Below, piece after piece: positions 32,769 through 41,165 of a stretch of 64,000 bases of DNA (positions within the stretch are counted from its first letter, which is position 1; each line of letters opens with the position of its first letter). The stretch lies in assembly GCF_001613165.1 (NCBI RefSeq), contig NZ_BDBV01000074.1, positions 1 to 64,000 of the forward strand, given 5' to 3'. A program made the translations under genes and the position numbers. The notes under the pieces were generated by a model that was not told where the DNA came from, searched no databases, and saw only the letters and a list, made by a program, of their open reading frames with translations. Source of the stretch: Nocardia mexicana NBRC 108244 (GTDB lineage Bacteria; Actinomycetota; Actinomycetes; Mycobacteriales; Mycobacteriaceae).

Positions 32769-34427
32769 CTATTCCGGGACGGCCGCGTCGAGTACGGCGA
32801 GATCGCGTTCGCAGGCGGCCAATTGGGCAGGCTGCTGCGCGGACAGCTCGCGTAATTGCTTCTCCAATTCCGCGACCCGCCGGTCGGCGTCCACCACGCG
32901 GGCGGTGCTGGCCCGCACCACCTGGTCGGTGAGCCGCGATTCGGCCTCCACCAGCGCGGTCGCGACGCGCTGCTCCAGCTGTGCCTTGACGTTCACCAGC
33001 GCATCGGACATCCACTGCCGCAGGTGGGCGCGGTCGGCGAGGTGGCCGCGCGCCCGCACCACCCAGTACGCCACGCCCGCGCCGAGCAGCAGGGTCACCG
33101 GGACCGTCGCGTAGTCCAGGGCGGGCACCAGCGCCAGCGGCGACACCACCAGGCGGCCCAGACCGAATCCGGCGGAGGTGCCGAGCGCGATCATCAGGTA
33201 GTCCTCGACGCCGCGGTGCCGCGGTTCGGGGTCGGGACCCAGCCGCGGCGGCGGATCCGTGTGCAGTTGCCCGGGGCCCGGTCCCGGCGCGGGCCCGGTG
33301 ACCGCCTCCAGCTGGCGGCCCAGTTCGGCGAGCCGCTGCCCGACCACGACATCGAGTTCGGCGGTCAGCTGATTCACGGCCTGCTGCAACTGTTCCGGGT
33401 AGTCGCCGGTGGCGCGGCGATCGAGCCGGTCCAGCTCGGTGCGAGCGGTCGCGTTCAGGGCGCGGATGCGGGCGCCGACCTCGTGCAGCAGATCCACGCG
33501 GGCCAGATGCAGCCGGTTGCGCAGCGCGGCCATGGCCTGCGCCCGGCCGCCGTCGCGCCCGGCCAGCAGGGTGGCACGCTCCTCGCGCAGCCGGGCCACC
33601 GATTCGCCGGATTGCAGCGTGGCGACCTGGGCGCGAATGCGCCCGCGGGTGTCGGCGAGCACCCGGCCGATGACCGCGGCCGCGCTGCCCGTGCCGCCCG
33701 AGGCGCCGATCATTCCGGTCAGGTGCGCGTGCAGGGTGCCCAGACCGGAGCGATCCAGCAGCGACGGATCGCCGTTGGTGCGGGCCGCCACCGCCAGCCG
33801 CGCCGAGACGGGCACGATATCCGGATCGGCACCCAGCACCGGACCGAGCAGCGCCCCGTTGCGGTCGAAGACGGTCCGCCAGTCCGGATGCGCGTGGATG
33901 CCGTTCATGGCGAAGACGATTCGGGTGCCGCCGGACCGCAGCCGGGCCACCAGGTCCAGCGTGGCCGCGCCGAGCGTGGCGCCCGCATCGAGCAGCAGCA
34001 GCGCCAGCGGCGGCGGTGCGACCAGTGTGGATGGATCGGTGAGCGGATCGGAGAGATCGATGTGCGGCTCGAAGCGGGCCAGTTCGGTGCGGAGCAGCGT
34101 GGTGTTGGCGTCGCCCGGGCCGATCAGCGCGACGATCACCGGGGGCGTGCCCGGCTCGGCTCGCTTCGCTCCGGCTCCGGGGACCGCCCGCAGCAGCGCG
34201 CTGCCCTGCGGATTCCACCGTGCGACAACGGCTTCCGCCTCGGGCGGCAAGCTCGGTACCGCGTCGACACCCGATGCGGATGCCGGGTCCGGCGTACCCC
34301 CGCCGGGCACGGCCGCCGCGAAGTCGGCAGGCTGCCCGGGACTCGAACCGGGACCGACCGCCGACGCCGGGTACCCGTCCGGCGGGTGCGCCGGGCGGGC
34401 GGGATCGGCGGAGTCAGAATCCGGCAC
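32769..34427 (-). CDS. Dynamin-like membrane protein with a degenerate GTPase domain
   Basis: The 552-residue protein starts at a GTG that overlaps the end of the upstream GTPase gene by 14 bases. A Pro/Gly-rich N-terminal tail (1-60) leads to a GTPase-like strand-loop, VALIGPGDANTT at about 99-110. Here the canonical G-x4-G-K-S/T has lost its Lys, so nucleotide hydrolysis is doubtful. Long helical regions follow (about 240-375). Two hydrophobic segments near 408-455 and a helical C-terminal coiled region (LTDQVVRASTARVVDADRRVAELEKQLREL) complete a dynamin-like layout. It probably acts with the preceding GTPase in membrane remodelling or stress repair. Confidence 0.65.
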   Translation of the reverse strand: MPDSDSADPARPAHPPDGYPASAVGPGSSPGQPADFAAAVPGGGTPDPASASGVDAVPSLPPEAEAVVARWNPQGSALLRAVPGAGAKRAEPGTPPVIVALIGPGDANTTLLRTELARFEPHIDLSDPLTDPSTLVAPPPLALLLLDAGATLGAATLDLVARLRSGGTRIVFAMNGIHAHPDWRTVFDRNGALLGPVLGADPDIVPVSARLAVAARTNGDPSLLDRSGLGTLHAHLTGMIGASGGTGSAAAVIGRVLADTRGRIRAQVATLQSGESVARLREERATLLAGRDGGRAQAMAALRNRLHLARVDLLHEVGARIRALNATARTELDRLDRRATGDYPEQLQQAVNQLTAELDVVVGQRLAELGRQLEAVTGPAPGPGPGQLHTDPPPRLGPDPEPRHRGVEDYLMIALGTSAGFGLGRLVVSPLALVPALDYATVPVTLLLGAGVAYWVVRARGHLADRAHLRQWMSDALVNVKAQLEQRVATALVEAESRLTDQVVRASTARVVDADRRVAELEKQLRELSAQQPAQLAACERDLAVLDAAVPE

Positions 34428-35553
34428 TGCTCATCCGCTCCCAGATCCGGACGTAGCCGTTGTGGACCCGGACCGCGGCGCGGCGGGCCGCGGGAGACAT
34501 ATCGCTGGACACCACGGCGCGCCAGCGTTGCGCGCGGGTCAGTGCGTCGTCGGCGTCCGCCGGCTGCGGGGCCGGATATCCGGTCGCCAGATGCCTGACG
34601 TCGGGGCAGGCCAGCCCGGCCTGCAGGCCCAGCCACAGCGCCTCGTCACCGGCCAGATAGTCCTCGAGCAGATCGCGGGCACGGCCGCCGCCGCCCGGCG
34701 CCACTCCCGGAACCGAGCGCGCGGCCAGCCGGTCCAGCTCGTCGAGGAAGTGGCCGCCGCGCTGGGCGCCGATCTGCTCGTAGCGCCGGTGCAGCAGCGC
34801 GTGCACGGGGTCGATACCGCTGACCGCGTGCAGCAGCTGCAGCAGTTCCCGCGGGCCGAGATTCGGCTCGTAGCGCAGGGCGGTCAGCGCGCACGACACC
34901 CCGTAGAGGCCCCAGCGCTCGAGCACCGCCTGCCGCTCCGCGACGTCGGGACCGGCGGCCGGTGCGGTGAACAGCTCCGGCGACAGGGTGAAGGTCGGAT
35001 CGGCGTTGGTGGCGTGCCGGCGCAGCGTGCGCAGGTCGTCGTCGCTCGGGGTGCCGGCGCGGGTGCGCACGGCCAGCGCGGAGACCAGTGGCAGCACCGG
35101 AACGCCCAGCCCGTGCGCGACCTGCTCGGCCGCCGCGACGGCGTCGCCCCACCGGGAACCGATCGCGTCGGCCTTGTTGAGCACCACCATCGTCCGATCC
35201 CGCGGCAGTTCGGCCAGCATGCGGCGATCGGCGGCCTGCAGCGAGGCCGGAACGACATAGACCACCAGGTCGCCGTCGAGTACGGGGTCGGGGCGGCCGG
35301 GTTGGTCCACCGGCTCGGTCTCCACCGCCGACATCAGCGCCAGGGCCTGCAGCAGGGTGGATTTACCGGCGCCGGACCGGCCCGCGACCTGGATGCGCAG
35401 CGGACGCCGCCACACCCCCGCCGCGGTGACGAGCTGGTCGGCTATGCGCGGATCGTTGCCCGCGCCGACGCGCAGGGTGGCGATGAGTTGATCCAGTTCG
35501 GGTGCGGGACCGCCGTGATCGTTCATGAGCCCGGACGCGGTGACTGTCGACAC
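34414..35553 (-). CDS. Dynamin-like GTPase
   Basis: The 379-residue protein has a good P-loop, GRSGAGKST at 58-66, and a G4 specificity motif, NKAD at 126-129, in VVLNKADAIGSRWG. This places it among large-GTPase or dynamin-like proteins rather than ABC ATPases. No transmembrane helix is seen. The start is the GTG at 35553, eight bases after GAAGGGGG; an ATG at 35526 would remove nine residues. Its stop overlaps the start of the membrane partner gene by 14 bases. Adjacent pairs of this sort occur in other actinobacteria (DynA/DynB in Streptomyces, IniA/IniC in mycobacteria), and the comparison here is functional inference. Confidence 0.75.
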   Translation of the reverse strand: MSTVTASGLMNDHGGPAPELDQLIATLRVGAGNDPRIADQLVTAAGVWRRPLRIQVAGRSGAGKSTLLQALALMSAVETEPVDQPGRPDPVLDGDLVVYVVPASLQAADRRMLAELPRDRTMVVLNKADAIGSRWGDAVAAAEQVAHGLGVPVLPLVSALAVRTRAGTPSDDDLRTLRRHATNADPTFTLSPELFTAPAAGPDVAERQAVLERWGLYGVSCALTALRYEPNLGPRELLQLLHAVSGIDPVHALLHRRYEQIGAQRGGHFLDELDRLAARSVPGVAPGGGGRARDLLEDYLAGDEALWLGLQAGLACPDVRHLATGYPAPQPADADDALTRAQRWRAVVSSDMSPAARRAAVRVHNGYVRIWERMSSAGF

Positions 35554-35670
35554 GGGTGATACCCCCTTCCGCCGCGCAATTCTGTCAGAAGCACGGCCTG
35601 TTGTCGGCACCGACCGCCAGGTTTCCCGAAGACGGGCGCGCACGCCGCGGCGGGCCCGGCCGCCGCCGCG

Positions 35671-36459
35671 TCACCCGGCGCGGGTGATGACCCGATTCGC
35701 CAGGCGCACCGCCCAGTTGGGCCCGTATTTTCCGGCGGCCGCCAGCAGCTTGGCCTGGGTGCCGATCGAATAGTGGACGCGGCGCAGCGGTCCGCGCCGC
35801 GGCCTGGTCGCGTCCCATACGCCCGCGGCGACGTCGTCGACCGTGAGCCGCACGCCCAGCGACCGCGTCGAGCCGGTGTCCACACCGGTCAGCATCGCGG
35901 TCGCGACGAACAGCGGCCAGACGGCCAGCACCCGGATATCGTGCCGCCGCCATTCCAGATCCAGCGCCTCGGTGAGGTTGCGCACCGCAGCCTTGGAGGC
36001 GCCGTAGGACGCCAGCTCGGCCTGTCCGTAGATCGCCGACGCCGAGCACAGATTCACCACCTGCGCTCCCGGTGTGTCGCGGAGATATTCGAAGGCCGCG
36101 TGCGTACCGGCGATGACGCCGCCGAGATTCACCTCGACGATGCGGTGATGCGCGGCCGGATCGATGTCCTGGAACGGGCCTGCGCGCAGGATCCCGGCAT
36201 TGTTGACCAGAATGTCGAGTCGCCCGGCGGCGGAATGGAATTCGGCCAGCCGCGCCCGCCACTGTTCGATCTCGGTGACGTCCAGCGTGCCGGTGTGCGC
36301 GGTCCCCCCGGCCGCGGTGATGTCGGCGGCGAGCCGATCCAGGCCGGGCTCGTCGACATCGAACGCACCCACGCGATACCCCCGCGCCGCGAACAACAGC
36401 GCGATCGCCCGCCCGATACCGGCCGCCGCACCGGTAATGAAAATCGCCGGTCCATCCAT
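35671..36459 (-). CDS. Short-chain dehydrogenase/reductase
   Basis: The 262-residue SDR begins MDGPAIFITGAAAGIGRAIALLFAARGYRVGAFDVD, with the T-G-x3-G-x-G cofactor loop and an Asp after strand 2 that favours NAD(H). NNAGI lies near residue 84 and the catalytic triad in LCSASAIYGQAELASYGASKAA (Ser, then Tyr-x3-Lys). The C-terminal part (RRGPLRRVHYSIGTQAKLLAAAG) is of the type seen in mycobacterial lipid-associated SDRs. The upstream in-frame extension is Arg-rich and unsupported. It stands alone between the dynamin-like operon and a gene-free region. The substrate is unknown. Confidence 0.88.
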   Translation of the reverse strand: MDGPAIFITGAAAGIGRAIALLFAARGYRVGAFDVDEPGLDRLAADITAAGGTAHTGTLDVTEIEQWRARLAEFHSAAGRLDILVNNAGILRAGPFQDIDPAAHHRIVEVNLGGVIAGTHAAFEYLRDTPGAQVVNLCSASAIYGQAELASYGASKAAVRNLTEALDLEWRRHDIRVLAVWPLFVATAMLTGVDTGSTRSLGVRLTVDDVAAGVWDATRPRRGPLRRVHYSIGTQAKLLAAAGKYGPNWAVRLANRVITRAG

Positions 36460-37112
36460 GCGCGCAGCATAAGCGCCCCCACCCCGAATCACCCCCGCCT
36501 TGCGGCCGTCCGTGCCCGCACGCACCCCTTGGCCGTTCACGCACCCCCCTCCATCGCTTGGAACGCGTGCGGGGACGAATACGAGGTGCGCGAAAACCAG
36601 GCAGCGGCCGATGCGAGGCAGCGCACTGCCAACGGTGCTCCCGCGCATCCACACTCGTGCACACCGTGGACGCTCACGAACTCTCGTGGTGCCTGCACAC
36701 GGTGCGGCAACGAGCGCGGGGGTGCGCAAAGTCCGCGCGCTCGACCGACCCCGGGGGCAATTGTGTTTGCACCACAGGTGAATTGGGACCGCGAGGGTGA
36801 ACTCGCACCCCTACGTGCCCCGTATAGCCAAGGGTTACGAGTGTGCGATCGATCACGCCGGGAGCGGACGGCCCGATGGCGGACAGATACCTGAGACGAT
36901 CTTGTCGGTGCAGGTGGAGCGATCGCGCGGCGGCTCGGGGATCAACTACGCAGTGTCGTGGTTTTTACTGTGGCACAGCACAATTCATGCCAGAGTCGGT
37001 GTCGGTACGAAGGCGTGTGACCTAGTCTGAGTCGATCGGCCGACGCCGATGCGCGGCTGCGGTGGGGTGGGATCCCGGGGGAGCGGCCGCGGGAACCTGT
37101 GAGGAGGGCAGG
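36460..37112. other. Gene-free divergent region before the lipase gene
   Basis: About 650 bases lie between the SDR and the lipase, which diverge. The left part (36480-36600) contains C-rich words and a GTTCACGCAC...GCGTGCGGGG stretch that loosely resembles the hairpin at 61544-61618. The right part is more AT-rich (36940-37020) and probably holds the lipase promoter. Short open frames here lack ribosome-binding sites and coding character. Confidence 0.45.
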
Positions 37113-38552
37113 ATGACCGTCACCGACGTCATCGGGAAAGTCGGCGCCGCCGGGAGATCCGGCGTCACCGGGGCGGCCGGAGTCATCGGCCGGGCCAATG
37201 CGGCGCTCGGCCTGGTGGACACCCTCGTCGGCAGCCGACCGCTGCTGCCGTCGCAGGACCCGTTCCTGCGTGCGCCCGCCGGGTTCGCCGCGCACGCCCC
37301 CGGCACCGTATTGCGCAGCCGCCCTGTACAACTGGCCCTGCTGGGCGTCGTCCCGCAGGATGTGCGCGCCTGGCAGCTGTTGTATCGGAGCAGCGATCTG
37401 CACGGCCGACCGGAGGTTGCGGTCACGACGGTCCTGCTGCCGGCCGATGCGGACCCCGCCACCGAGCGCCCGCTGCTGGCCTTCCAGTCGGCGATCGACG
37501 CGGTCTCCGAGCGCTGCGCCCCGTCCTATGCCCTGCGCCGCGGCGCATTCGTGCCGGGTTCGATCACCCAGCTCGAGTATCTCCTGGTCGCCAACGCGCT
37601 GCGGCGCGGCTGGGCGGTGAGCATCGCCGACCACGAGGGACCACACGGCCACTTCGGCGCCCCGCGCGAACCCGGATATCGCGCCCTCGACGGCGTCCGC
37701 GCCGCGCTGCGATTCCCGCCGCTCGGCCTGCACGCCCGGACCCCGATCGCGGTGTGGGGCTATTCGGGTGGCGGCATGGCCAGTTCCTGGCTGGTGGAAA
37801 TGGCCCCGACCTACGCCCCCGAGCTCGATATCGTCGGCGCCGCGCTGGGCGCGCCCGTCGGCGATCCCGGCGAGGTCTTCGTGCGGCTCAACGGCAGCCG
37901 CTACGCCGGATTTCCCGCCATCGTCATCGCGGCGCTGCGCCCGCTCTATCCGGCACTGCGCCGGGTCCTCGACGAAAACCTCACCCCCGACGGACGGCGC
38001 CTGATGGATCGGGCCGCGGCAATGGCGCCGATTCTGGCGCTGCCGGTGCTGGCCCGCCGCAATGTCTCCGACTACCTGACCCGGCCGCTCGAGGAGATCC
38101 TCGACAATCCGGACATGCGCGCCATGTTCGACGATCTGCGCCTGGGGACCGCCGCGCCGCAGTGCCCGGTGCTGGTGGTGCAGCCGCTGCACGACCGGAT
38201 CATCCACACGGAACACGTCGATGCGCAGGTCGACCGGTATCGCCGCACGGGCGCCGACGTCACCTACATCCGCGACCGCTGGAGTGACCATTTCTCGCTG
38301 CTACCGCTGTCCACTCCGCTCAGCCTGGACTGGCTCGCCGACCGGATCGCCGGTCGGCCGGTGAGCAAGCCCGCCGGCGCGGCGTCCGTGAGCGACACCA
38401 CAGCGCGGGATGTGCGGTCTGTGGTGGCGTCTCCGGCACGCTGGCGAAGCCTGCTCGAAATGGCAGGCACCGCAACACGAGTCGTACTCGGCCTGCCGCT
38501 GCGTCAGCGGTCCGAACCCGTCCTGAGCCCCGCGCCGACCCTGGCCGCCTGA
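37113..38552 (+). CDS. Secretory-lipase-family (LIP) esterase/lipase
   Basis: The 479-residue alpha/beta-hydrolase shows the nucleophile elbow WGYSGGGMASSW near residue 217, an acidic residue in VVQPLHDRIIH and a late His in DRWSDHFSLL. These match the actinobacterial/fungal secretory lipase family. The N terminus has no classical signal peptide, so it may be cytoplasmic or membrane-associated. The ATG at 37113 has a strong GAGGAGGGCAGG before it. The product probably cleaves acylglycerols or other esters to feed fatty-acid use. Confidence 0.82.
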   Translation: MTVTDVIGKVGAAGRSGVTGAAGVIGRANAALGLVDTLVGSRPLLPSQDPFLRAPAGFAAHAPGTVLRSRPVQLALLGVVPQDVRAWQLLYRSSDLHGRPEVAVTTVLLPADADPATERPLLAFQSAIDAVSERCAPSYALRRGAFVPGSITQLEYLLVANALRRGWAVSIADHEGPHGHFGAPREPGYRALDGVRAALRFPPLGLHARTPIAVWGYSGGGMASSWLVEMAPTYAPELDIVGAALGAPVGDPGEVFVRLNGSRYAGFPAIVIAALRPLYPALRRVLDENLTPDGRRLMDRAAAMAPILALPVLARRNVSDYLTRPLEEILDNPDMRAMFDDLRLGTAAPQCPVLVVQPLHDRIIHTEHVDAQVDRYRRTGADVTYIRDRWSDHFSLLPLSTPLSLDWLADRIAGRPVSKPAGAASVSDTTARDVRSVVASPARWRSLLEMAGTATRVVLGLPLRQRSEPVLSPAPTLAA

Positions 38553-38655
38553 ATCGAGTGCCCGGCGGCGCGCGGTCCGAGTAACGTACCGGGGCGCGAG
38601 CCGATGAATCCGTTCGGAAGTACTTCCGGGATCACCGAGGGGATGTGTAGGCGGC

Positions 38656-39036
38656 ATGACTGCAACAGTGCGGCGCCTGGCGGGCGCGTCGATGGTGATC
38701 GCGGGCGCGGTGGCCGCAATCGGTTTCACGGCCGGTAACGCGTCGGCCGCTCCGACGGATTGCGTCACCGACCGCTGGACGACCGGCGCCTCCGCGCACT
38801 GTGGCGGCGACGGATTCTTCACCGTGGAAGTCGATTGCGTCGGCGTGTACGTGACGCGCACCGCCCCGCACCTCGCGGTCGGGCCCTACATGCAGGCGAG
38901 CCAGCGGTTCGCGTATGCGGGGGATCATCCCGAAATGGACCCGACGCAGACCCACCCCAGGGCCGACTGCTTCGAGTTCACCACCGGCCACTTCGGAATC
39001 GCCACCGGCACCAGGGTGTACGAAACCTTCCGGTGA
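38656..39036 (+). CDS. Small secreted cysteine-containing protein
   Basis: The 126-residue protein has a clear signal peptide (MTATVRRLAGASMVIAGAVAAIGFTAG, cleavage after NASA near 32). The mature domain of about 94 residues contains four Cys, compatible with two disulphides, and is rich in Thr, Gly and aromatic residues (HCGGDGFFTVEVDCVGVYVTRTAPHLAVGPY). It looks like a compact beta-rich exported protein. It follows the lipase gene by 103 bases and may share its expression. No named family is recognised. Confidence 0.7.
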   Translation: MTATVRRLAGASMVIAGAVAAIGFTAGNASAAPTDCVTDRWTTGASAHCGGDGFFTVEVDCVGVYVTRTAPHLAVGPYMQASQRFAYAGDHPEMDPTQTHPRADCFEFTTGHFGIATGTRVYETFR

Positions 39037-39057
39037 GATCCGCGGCCGGACAGCGGA

Positions 39058-39921
39058 TCACGCGGCCGACCACACGCCGGTGGCCGCCGCCCGGCGGGCA
39101 TAGTCGGCGAAATCACGTGGCTCCCGGCCGGTGGCCCGCAGCACCCCGTCGCTGAGGAAACCGGTGTTCCCGCGGTGCAGCCACTGGAACGGGCCCGCCT
39201 GCATCTCCGCCGCGCTGCGGTCGTAGCCCCGGTCCACGAGGTGCTGCACGTACTCGGGCACCTCGACCGGTACGTAACGGATCCGCCGGCCGGTGGCCTC
39301 GGCGATCTCGGCCACCGCGTCGGCGAAGGTCATCGCCCGCGGTCCGGACAGCTCGTAGATCTGCTCCTGGTGACCGTCCTCGGTGAGCGCGGCGACGGTC
39401 ACGGCGGCGATGTCGGCAGCGTCCACGAAGGGCACCGTTCCGGCGCCGACGGGTATCACCACCTCACCGCTACGCACCTCGGACAGCTTCGGATCCTCCT
39501 CGAAGGTTTGCGCGAACCAGCACGGCCGCACGATCGTCCACTCCGCGCCGCTCCCGCGCGCGGCGCGCTCACCGTCCGCCACGGCCTGCGCCCATGGCCC
39601 GTACGGAGTCTTCAGCAGGTAGTCGTCGCCGCCGTCCCCCCGCCCGGACAGCGCGACGATCCGCCGGACCCCCGACCGCACGGCCAGCGCGGTGAACTCC
39701 GCGGGATCCACCACCCCGACCACGCCCCACACATTCAGATACACCGTGTCGACATCGGCCAGGGCGGGCCGCCAGGTGGACCGGTCCGCCCAGTCGAAGC
39801 GATCAGGACTGGACCGGGATACCGCGCGCAGCGGGTGCCCCAGCTCACGCAACCGAACGACCACGTGGCGGCCGACCTTGCCGGTCGCGCCCATCACCAG
39901 AATGTTGTTCACGCCCAGCAA
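39058..39921 (-). CDS. NmrA-like NAD(P)-binding oxidoreductase, probably iron-regulated
   Basis: The protein is 287 residues if started at the TTG at 39921, which has AGAGG six bases upstream. A GTG at 39912 would drop three residues. It is an atypical short-chain reductase of the NmrA/NAD(P)H-binding family: ILVMGATGKVGRHVV gives the dinucleotide loop, and the later blocks (EWTIVRPCWFAQTF, VPFVDAADIAAVTVAAL) are typical. Fifteen bases before the start lies a 19-base sequence matching the DtxR/IdeR iron box, so expression should rise when iron is scarce. The substrate is unknown. Confidence 0.85.
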   Translation of the reverse strand: MLGVNNILVMGATGKVGRHVVVRLRELGHPLRAVSRSSPDRFDWADRSTWRPALADVDTVYLNVWGVVGVVDPAEFTALAVRSGVRRIVALSGRGDGGDDYLLKTPYGPWAQAVADGERAARGSGAEWTIVRPCWFAQTFEEDPKLSEVRSGEVVIPVGAGTVPFVDAADIAAVTVAALTEDGHQEQIYELSGPRAMTFADAVAEIAEATGRRIRYVPVEVPEYVQHLVDRGYDRSAAEMQAGPFQWLHRGNTGFLSDGVLRATGREPRDFADYARRAAATGVWSAA

Positions 39922-39935
39922 CTTACGCCTCTAAC

Positions 39936-39954
39936 TTTGGTTAGGCTACCCTAA
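39936..39954. promoter_or_regulatory. IdeR/DtxR-type iron box
   Basis: The 19-base element TTTGGTTAGGCTACCCTAA agrees with the consensus TTAGGTTAGGCTAACCTAA at 17 positions (differences at positions 3 and 14). It lies directly upstream of the NmrA-like gene, where bound IdeR would block its transcription in iron-replete cells. The next rightward gene, trmB, starts about 245 bases away and is a less likely target. Confidence 0.75.
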
Positions 39955-40198
39955 TCATCAGTCGAAGTGGCCGCATGCACCGGCGGGCGAGCGCTCGACT
40001 AGGGCGATTCGGGGACCGATCGCTGGCCCAGCGCCGGTACGCCGATCCGAATGGGTACGTTCGAAGCGTGATCGACAACGCTGAGGTCCTCGAGTTCCTG
40101 AACCCGGAAAATCCCGGTAATGTACCGGTCTCGGGGTCCGACGCGTTCACGTCAGCAGCCTGACCAGGGGTTTATACGATGTCATCGAATACTGGACA

Positions 40199-41005
40199 AT
40201 GGACGCCGTGAACGACGCCGCGAACCCCACCGCCGGGAGCGACGGGCCCGAGGGCTCCGCCACGGCCTCCGCGACGGCGCCGGGGCGCTCCAATGGCTCA
40301 CGGCTCTACCCGCGGGTGACCAGTTTCCGGTCCCGGCGGGGCGCCCTCACTCCCAATCAGCAGCTGTCCTGGGATCGGACGTGGCCGCGCATCGGGCGCG
40401 AGGTGTCCGACGATCCGCTCGACACCGCGGCCTGGTTCGGCCGCCGGGCGCCCCTGATCGTCGAGATCGGCTGCGGTACGGGCACGGCCACCGCCGCGAT
40501 GGCGCTGGCCGAACCGCAGTTCGACCTGATCGGGATCGAGGTCTACCAGCCGGGCCTGGCGCAGCTGGTGCAGCGCATCGAGCGCGAGCACATCGACAAC
40601 ATCCGGCTGCTGCGGGGCGACGCCGTGGATGTCCTCGAAAACATGATTGCCAAAGATTCGCTGTCGGGCGTTCGTGTCTTCTTTCCGGATCCCTGGCCGA
40701 AGGCCCGCCACCACAAGCGGCGGTTGCTGCAGCCGGACACGGTGACCCTCATCGCCAGTCGCCTGAAGGTCGGCGGCGTGTTGCACGTGGCCACCGATCA
40801 TGCCGGTTACGCCGAGCACATTGCGGAGGTGGGAGCGGGAGAACCGCAGCTCATCGGCCTGAACGAGGCCGCCGGCGGAGATTCGGAGCGGTTGCGGACC
40901 GCGGCCCCGATCGGCGTCGATCGACCCGTCACCAAGTTCGAAAGCAAGGCGCATCGCGCCGGAAGCGCCATCACCGAGCTCATTTGGGGGAAGATCGAAT
41001 TATGA
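40199..41005 (+). CDS. trmB: tRNA (guanine46-N7)-methyltransferase
   Basis: The 268-residue TrmB protein has an N-terminal disordered tail (1-40), the SAM motif IVEIGCGTGTATAAMAL near residue 85, and the family-specific FFPDPWPKARHHKRRLLQP block that contacts tRNA. It makes m7G46 in the variable loop of tRNAs. The stop TGA (41003-41005) overlaps the ATG of the following 27-codon repeat frame as ATGA. This starts a chain of overlapping genes that leads through the NYN gene to mmpL3. The mycobacterial order trmB-NYN-mmpL3 is the same except for the repeats. Confidence 0.93.
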   Translation: MDAVNDAANPTAGSDGPEGSATASATAPGRSNGSRLYPRVTSFRSRRGALTPNQQLSWDRTWPRIGREVSDDPLDTAAWFGRRAPLIVEIGCGTGTATAAMALAEPQFDLIGIEVYQPGLAQLVQRIEREHIDNIRLLRGDAVDVLENMIAKDSLSGVRVFFPDPWPKARHHKRRLLQPDTVTLIASRLKVGGVLHVATDHAGYAEHIAEVGAGEPQLIGLNEAAGGDSERLRTAAPIGVDRPVTKFESKAHRAGSAITELIWGKIEL

Positions 41006-41085
41006 GCGAGCGCAGCGAGCGACCCATTAGCTCAGCCGTCCTGACGGTCCTGATTCGACCGAGCGCCAGCGAGGCCCAGCCATGA
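41002..41085 (+). CDS. 27-residue ORF of MIRU-like repeat copy 1
   Basis: The frame starts MSERSERP and ends SASEAQP. Its ATG overlaps the trmB stop (ATGA) and its own TGA overlaps the ATG of copy 2 in the same way. A peptide function is unlikely. The preserved frame more probably keeps ribosomes passing from trmB to the next gene. Confidence 0.55.
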   Translation: MSERSERPISSAVLTVLIRPSASEAQP

Positions 41086-41161
41086 GGGAGCGGAGCGACC
41101 GAACCATCGGCTCAGCCGTCCTGACGGTCATGGGTGGGCCGAGCGTCAGCGAGGCCCAGCC
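41002..41161 (+). repeat. Two 80-bp MIRU-like direct repeats between trmB and the NYN gene
   Basis: Copy 1 (41002-41081) and copy 2 (41082-41161) are both exactly 80 bp and identical at 68 positions. The most conserved part is the middle, CTCAGCCGTCCTGACGGTC, which contains an inverted repeat (CCGTC/GACGG), and the end, CAGCGAGGCCCAGCC. Each copy contains a 27-codon frame with an overlapping start and stop. This matches the design of mycobacterial interspersed repetitive units, which insert at overlapping stop/start junctions within operons. Confidence 0.85.
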
Positions 41162-41165
41162 ATGA
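41082..41165 (+). CDS. 27-residue ORF of MIRU-like repeat copy 2
   Basis: The frame starts MRERSDRT and ends SVSEAQP, with the same length as copy 1 despite twelve base changes. Its TGA at 41163-41165 overlaps the ATG of the NYN gene at 41162. It is best seen as a translational link rather than a functional peptide. Confidence 0.55.
   Translation: MRERSDRTIGSAVLTVMGGPSVSEAQP

Noticed and set aside
36797..37030. Small gene in the region before the lipase (77 codons)
   Set aside because: No ribosome-binding site, no codon bias and no domain; the region is AT-richer and promoter-like.
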